The position numbers and the translations under genes were made by a program. Of a stretch of 54,097 bases of DNA, positions 52,209 to 54,097 are shown piece after piece (position 1 is the first letter of the stretch; each line of letters begins with the position of its first letter). The notes under the pieces were generated by a model, which made no database searches, had not been told where the DNA came from, and saw nothing but the letters and a program-made list of their open reading frames with translations. Source of the DNA: Methanomassiliicoccales archaeon (GTDB taxonomy: Archaea > Thermoplasmatota > Thermoplasmata > RBG-16-68-12 > SOIM01); assembly GCA_004377185.1 (NCBI GenBank), contig SOIM01000027.1:1-54097 (forward strand), in the 5' to 3' direction.

Positions 52209-52843
52209 CGCTCTTCCCCCACTGATCTTGATATGAATCGCCCTGTATTTAAGACTTGCTCGGCTCGATTCTTCTGAGTACTGCTAATCCCAAAATGTCC
52301 TATTTCATTATCAACTTCGACAAAAGTCTTCAACCCTTAACAAGAAGGAAACAAGGATATTTGAGATATACGATGTCAGCTCATCAACAACGACCTTCCT
52401 GACAGCTCTAATAGGCGATCGCTAAGACAATTGTATTCTGAATCATGTTCCGGCCACGGGGCCTGTCTTTTCTCTGACAGGGTGAGAGGGACCAGCCTTT
52501 TTTGAACTAGAAGAAGTCTGCTACCGTGGTGAAGGGTGAGTTCAGTCTTTTGATTGCAGTAGCATACTTCACTCCAATCTGTCGTCGATTGAGGTTCCCT
52601 TGGGGAGAGCAATATCTCCAGTGGGATTGGCGCCTACACTCTCCTCGATACTCCCCTCTAATCTAGGCAAAAAAGGGCGGGAATGGGTAATGAATATCAT
52701 TTCGCTAATGGGTCAATTGGTTGGCTCGAATGCTTTGAAAAATGAAGATTACTCAAAAGATTCAAATACAGCAAGTTTCATTGGATTCCGAAGCGAGGGA
52801 ATTCCAACAATTCAGCGTTGAGGACTGTTGGGGAGGGAATTGA
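52209..52843. other. long stretch without supported gene
   Basis: About 630 bases. A hairpin CCTGTC / GACAGG with eight-base loop lies at about 52467-52486. A 73-codon plus-strand frame at 52600 has composition unlike its neighbours and no ribosome site; I do not call it. Confidence 0.35.
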
Positions 52844-53152
52844 ATGAATGTCACCAAGCTTATGGAAAAGGCAGGTGTTCTGGAATGTATTTCTTACCTC
52901 TCAAAGAATAAGGAAGCCACAAAGACTGAACTAATTCAGGAGGTTTCCGCCTGTCGGCAGTCAGTGTGCGATGCGATAGAGCAGTTAGTAGAGGGAGGAT
53001 TTGTCAGCGTACGAAATGAACGTGGATTTCCCTGGAGGAAGTTTCATGTGCTCACGCCAATAGGCCTTGAATTGGCTCGCACCCCTGTAGATTCATTGCA
53101 AATAATGGAGCGGAAATGGAGACAGGAAAGTGGCAGTCAGATCCACAAGTGA
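52844..53152 (+). CDS. winged-helix transcription regulator
   Basis: 102 residues with GGGGAGGG about eight bases before the ATG. Helices AGVLECISYLSKNKEATKTE, then SACRQSVCDAIEQLVEGGFV and a wing (NERGFPWRKFHVLTPIGLEL) make an HxlR/ArsR-like single-domain regulator; two Cys in the recognition region could sense redox or metals. No partner gene adjacent. Confidence 0.65.
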   Translation: MNVTKLMEKAGVLECISYLSKNKEATKTELIQEVSACRQSVCDAIEQLVEGGFVSVRNERGFPWRKFHVLTPIGLELARTPVDSLQIMERKWRQESGSQIHK

Positions 53153-53571
53153 AACGGGTATGACAAGAGGACAGTCGTTGCTCTAGCAACTTGTTGTGAA
53201 ATGTCAGATGTGTAATCCTTCTGACATGCTTGGGAGCTCGTCCCTGCTCTCGCTCAGGCAAGAAGTAGATCGGGCTGTAGCTAGCCCCTTGTTCGATGAT
53301 GGGGCTTCATGCTGCTGCCCAGGAACGCCTATTTGAATGAGGCCAGTGTAAGCTTCCTATTCGCAGTCCTTGTTTGTGAGCCAACGGCCCCCATCGCATC
53401 TCTATTTCGAAACGATTCGCAAAGATCTGGCACTTAGATAACCAAAGTCACAGACGAGGTCAACGATTGTGCGTTGTTTACGCTCATTGAAGAATGTTTG
53501 TTGAACATGGGATATATCCATTTTTACCAGGAACTCAACGATGTTCCTGCTCCTCGGAATATTGATTCCCA
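53153..53571. other. stretch without supported gene
   Basis: About 420 bases. Nothing convincing on either strand. Confidence 0.35.
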
Positions 53572-54097
53572 CTAATATCCGATGAAAGTAAATGTCGTAG
53601 TTGTTTCGTTAAATGAAATCTGATATCCTTCAGCTAGCGTGGCTATTGCATCATAGACCCCCTCAGGCATCTCTATTGCATGCAACCTCCAGTAACCCTT
53701 CATCAGATGGACTATTCCCACTACGTTGGGGATGTTGTCACAGTACCAATCCAAGGAATGCGATTCCAGGAGCTTCAATGGGAGTGCAAACGCGTCCGTA
53801 CCTGATTGATATTCTTCTGTGAATATCCCAACACTGTAAGTGCTGCTTCCCAAACCACCCGAAGAATCGACTGGAATGACCATGTAGTAGTATTCGCTTC
53901 TCCCGTTTCCAATGACATCTGAATCGATCCAGTATGTCTCCGTTGTGTTTGCTATCGGCAACAGTGAGAGATCGTGAAGGCCGTCTCTTCTTCCGCTTCT
54001 GAATATGAGATACTTGCTCGCTTCTGCCATATACGCCCACCCCAGATCAACATCATTCCCTATTATCTGGGCAGAGAGGTTCCTCCGGAAGGTGACG
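53572..54097 (-). CDS. surface protein, 3' part only (runs off window)
   Basis: Open to the window edge on the minus strand. Upstream of the first ATG at 54030 the frame continues with VTFRRNLSAQIIGND, so the gene starts beyond 54097. The visible part is a fibronectin III-like domain (KYLIFRSGRRDGLHD, EYYYMVIPVDSSGG) plus a C-terminal beta domain beginning GTDAFALPLKL, the same kind of tail as on the giant protein at 1544-6691. The shared tail suggests a common family of exported proteins. Confidence 0.75.
   Translation of the reverse strand, partial: VTFRRNLSAQIIGNDVDLGWAYMAEASKYLIFRSGRRDGLHDLSLLPIANTTETYWIDSDVIGNGRSEYYYMVIPVDSSGGLGSSTYSVGIFTEEYQSGTDAFALPLKLLESHSLDWYCDNIPNVVGIVHLMKGYWRLHAIEMPEGVYDAIATLAEGYQISFNETTTTFTFIGY

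Overview
The window looks like a chromosomal contig from an uncultivated archaeon, most likely a euryarchaeote of the Thermoplasmatota type. I infer this from TATA boxes about 25-30 bases upstream of start codons (several genes near-leaderless), purine-rich Shine-Dalgarno sites on internal operon genes, archaeal-type tyrosine recombinases, CARDB/NosD/Fn3 surface proteins, and a UbiA-type prenyltransferase next to nucleotide-sugar genes. No rRNA, tRNA or other decisive taxonomic marker was found, so the assignment is tentative. TAG, TGA and TAA all end confident genes, so no stop codon appears to be reassigned.

Layout. 0-9 kb: a possible group II intron relic, a 4Fe-4S protein gene interrupted by a stop, a very large secreted CARDB/amidotransferase-like repeat protein, a decayed secreted-protein domain, and a helix-hairpin-helix/uracil-glycosylase-like protein. 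9-14.6 kb: small genes (coiled coil, winged helix, membrane protein) and an apparent integrated element on the minus strand with one integrase, one broken integrase and zinc-ribbon or unknown small proteins. 14.6-20.7 kb: a first defence cluster with an AbrB-like regulator plus a nuclease-methylase-specificity fusion, an HNH nuclease bracketed by a diverged direct repeat, a winged-helix/PD-(D/E)XK pair, and a zincin-like protein.

21-25.4 kb is the most unusual part. Three paralogous non-coding units lie in tandem. Each is an array of about ten 7-8 base sites in both orientations around a shared core (CTGGATGCA). Site spacing (10-15 bases, several pairs exactly 11 apart) and orientation are conserved, but each unit uses its own site sequence. 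The trio is bracketed by two copies of a structured element (about 85 nt) with a compensatory stem change, an accessible CCCTCC segment and a T-tract end. 23.4-32.4 kb: membrane lipid and surface glycan genes (prenyltransferase, GalU, a short UDP-glucose dehydrogenase, a decayed GT4, a flippase-like protein, GT2, a GT-C mannosyltransferase-like protein and a sugar epimerase).

32.5-34.3 kb: a second integrase module with a paired operator-like palindrome upstream and an old integrase tail downstream. 34.6-41.5 kb: the main defence island, with a nuclease-fused HsdM, HsdS and a HEPN protein in one overlapping operon, then a DUF3883-like nuclease, a 32-residue coupled ORF, a RusA-like resolvase, an IS6/IS240-like insertion sequence, and a second HEPN protein. 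41.9-54.1 kb: a CopG-like regulator, large membrane-anchored or secreted proteins (PPC, NosD beta-helix, BNR-like), a DUF4062 protein with a possible GOLD-like tail, a dispersed hairpin repeat family, a winged-helix regulator, and a surface protein running off the right edge.

No HsdR-type translocase is seen with either methylase operon. The nuclease function, if present, would have to come from the nuclease-like N-terminal domain fused to each methylase.
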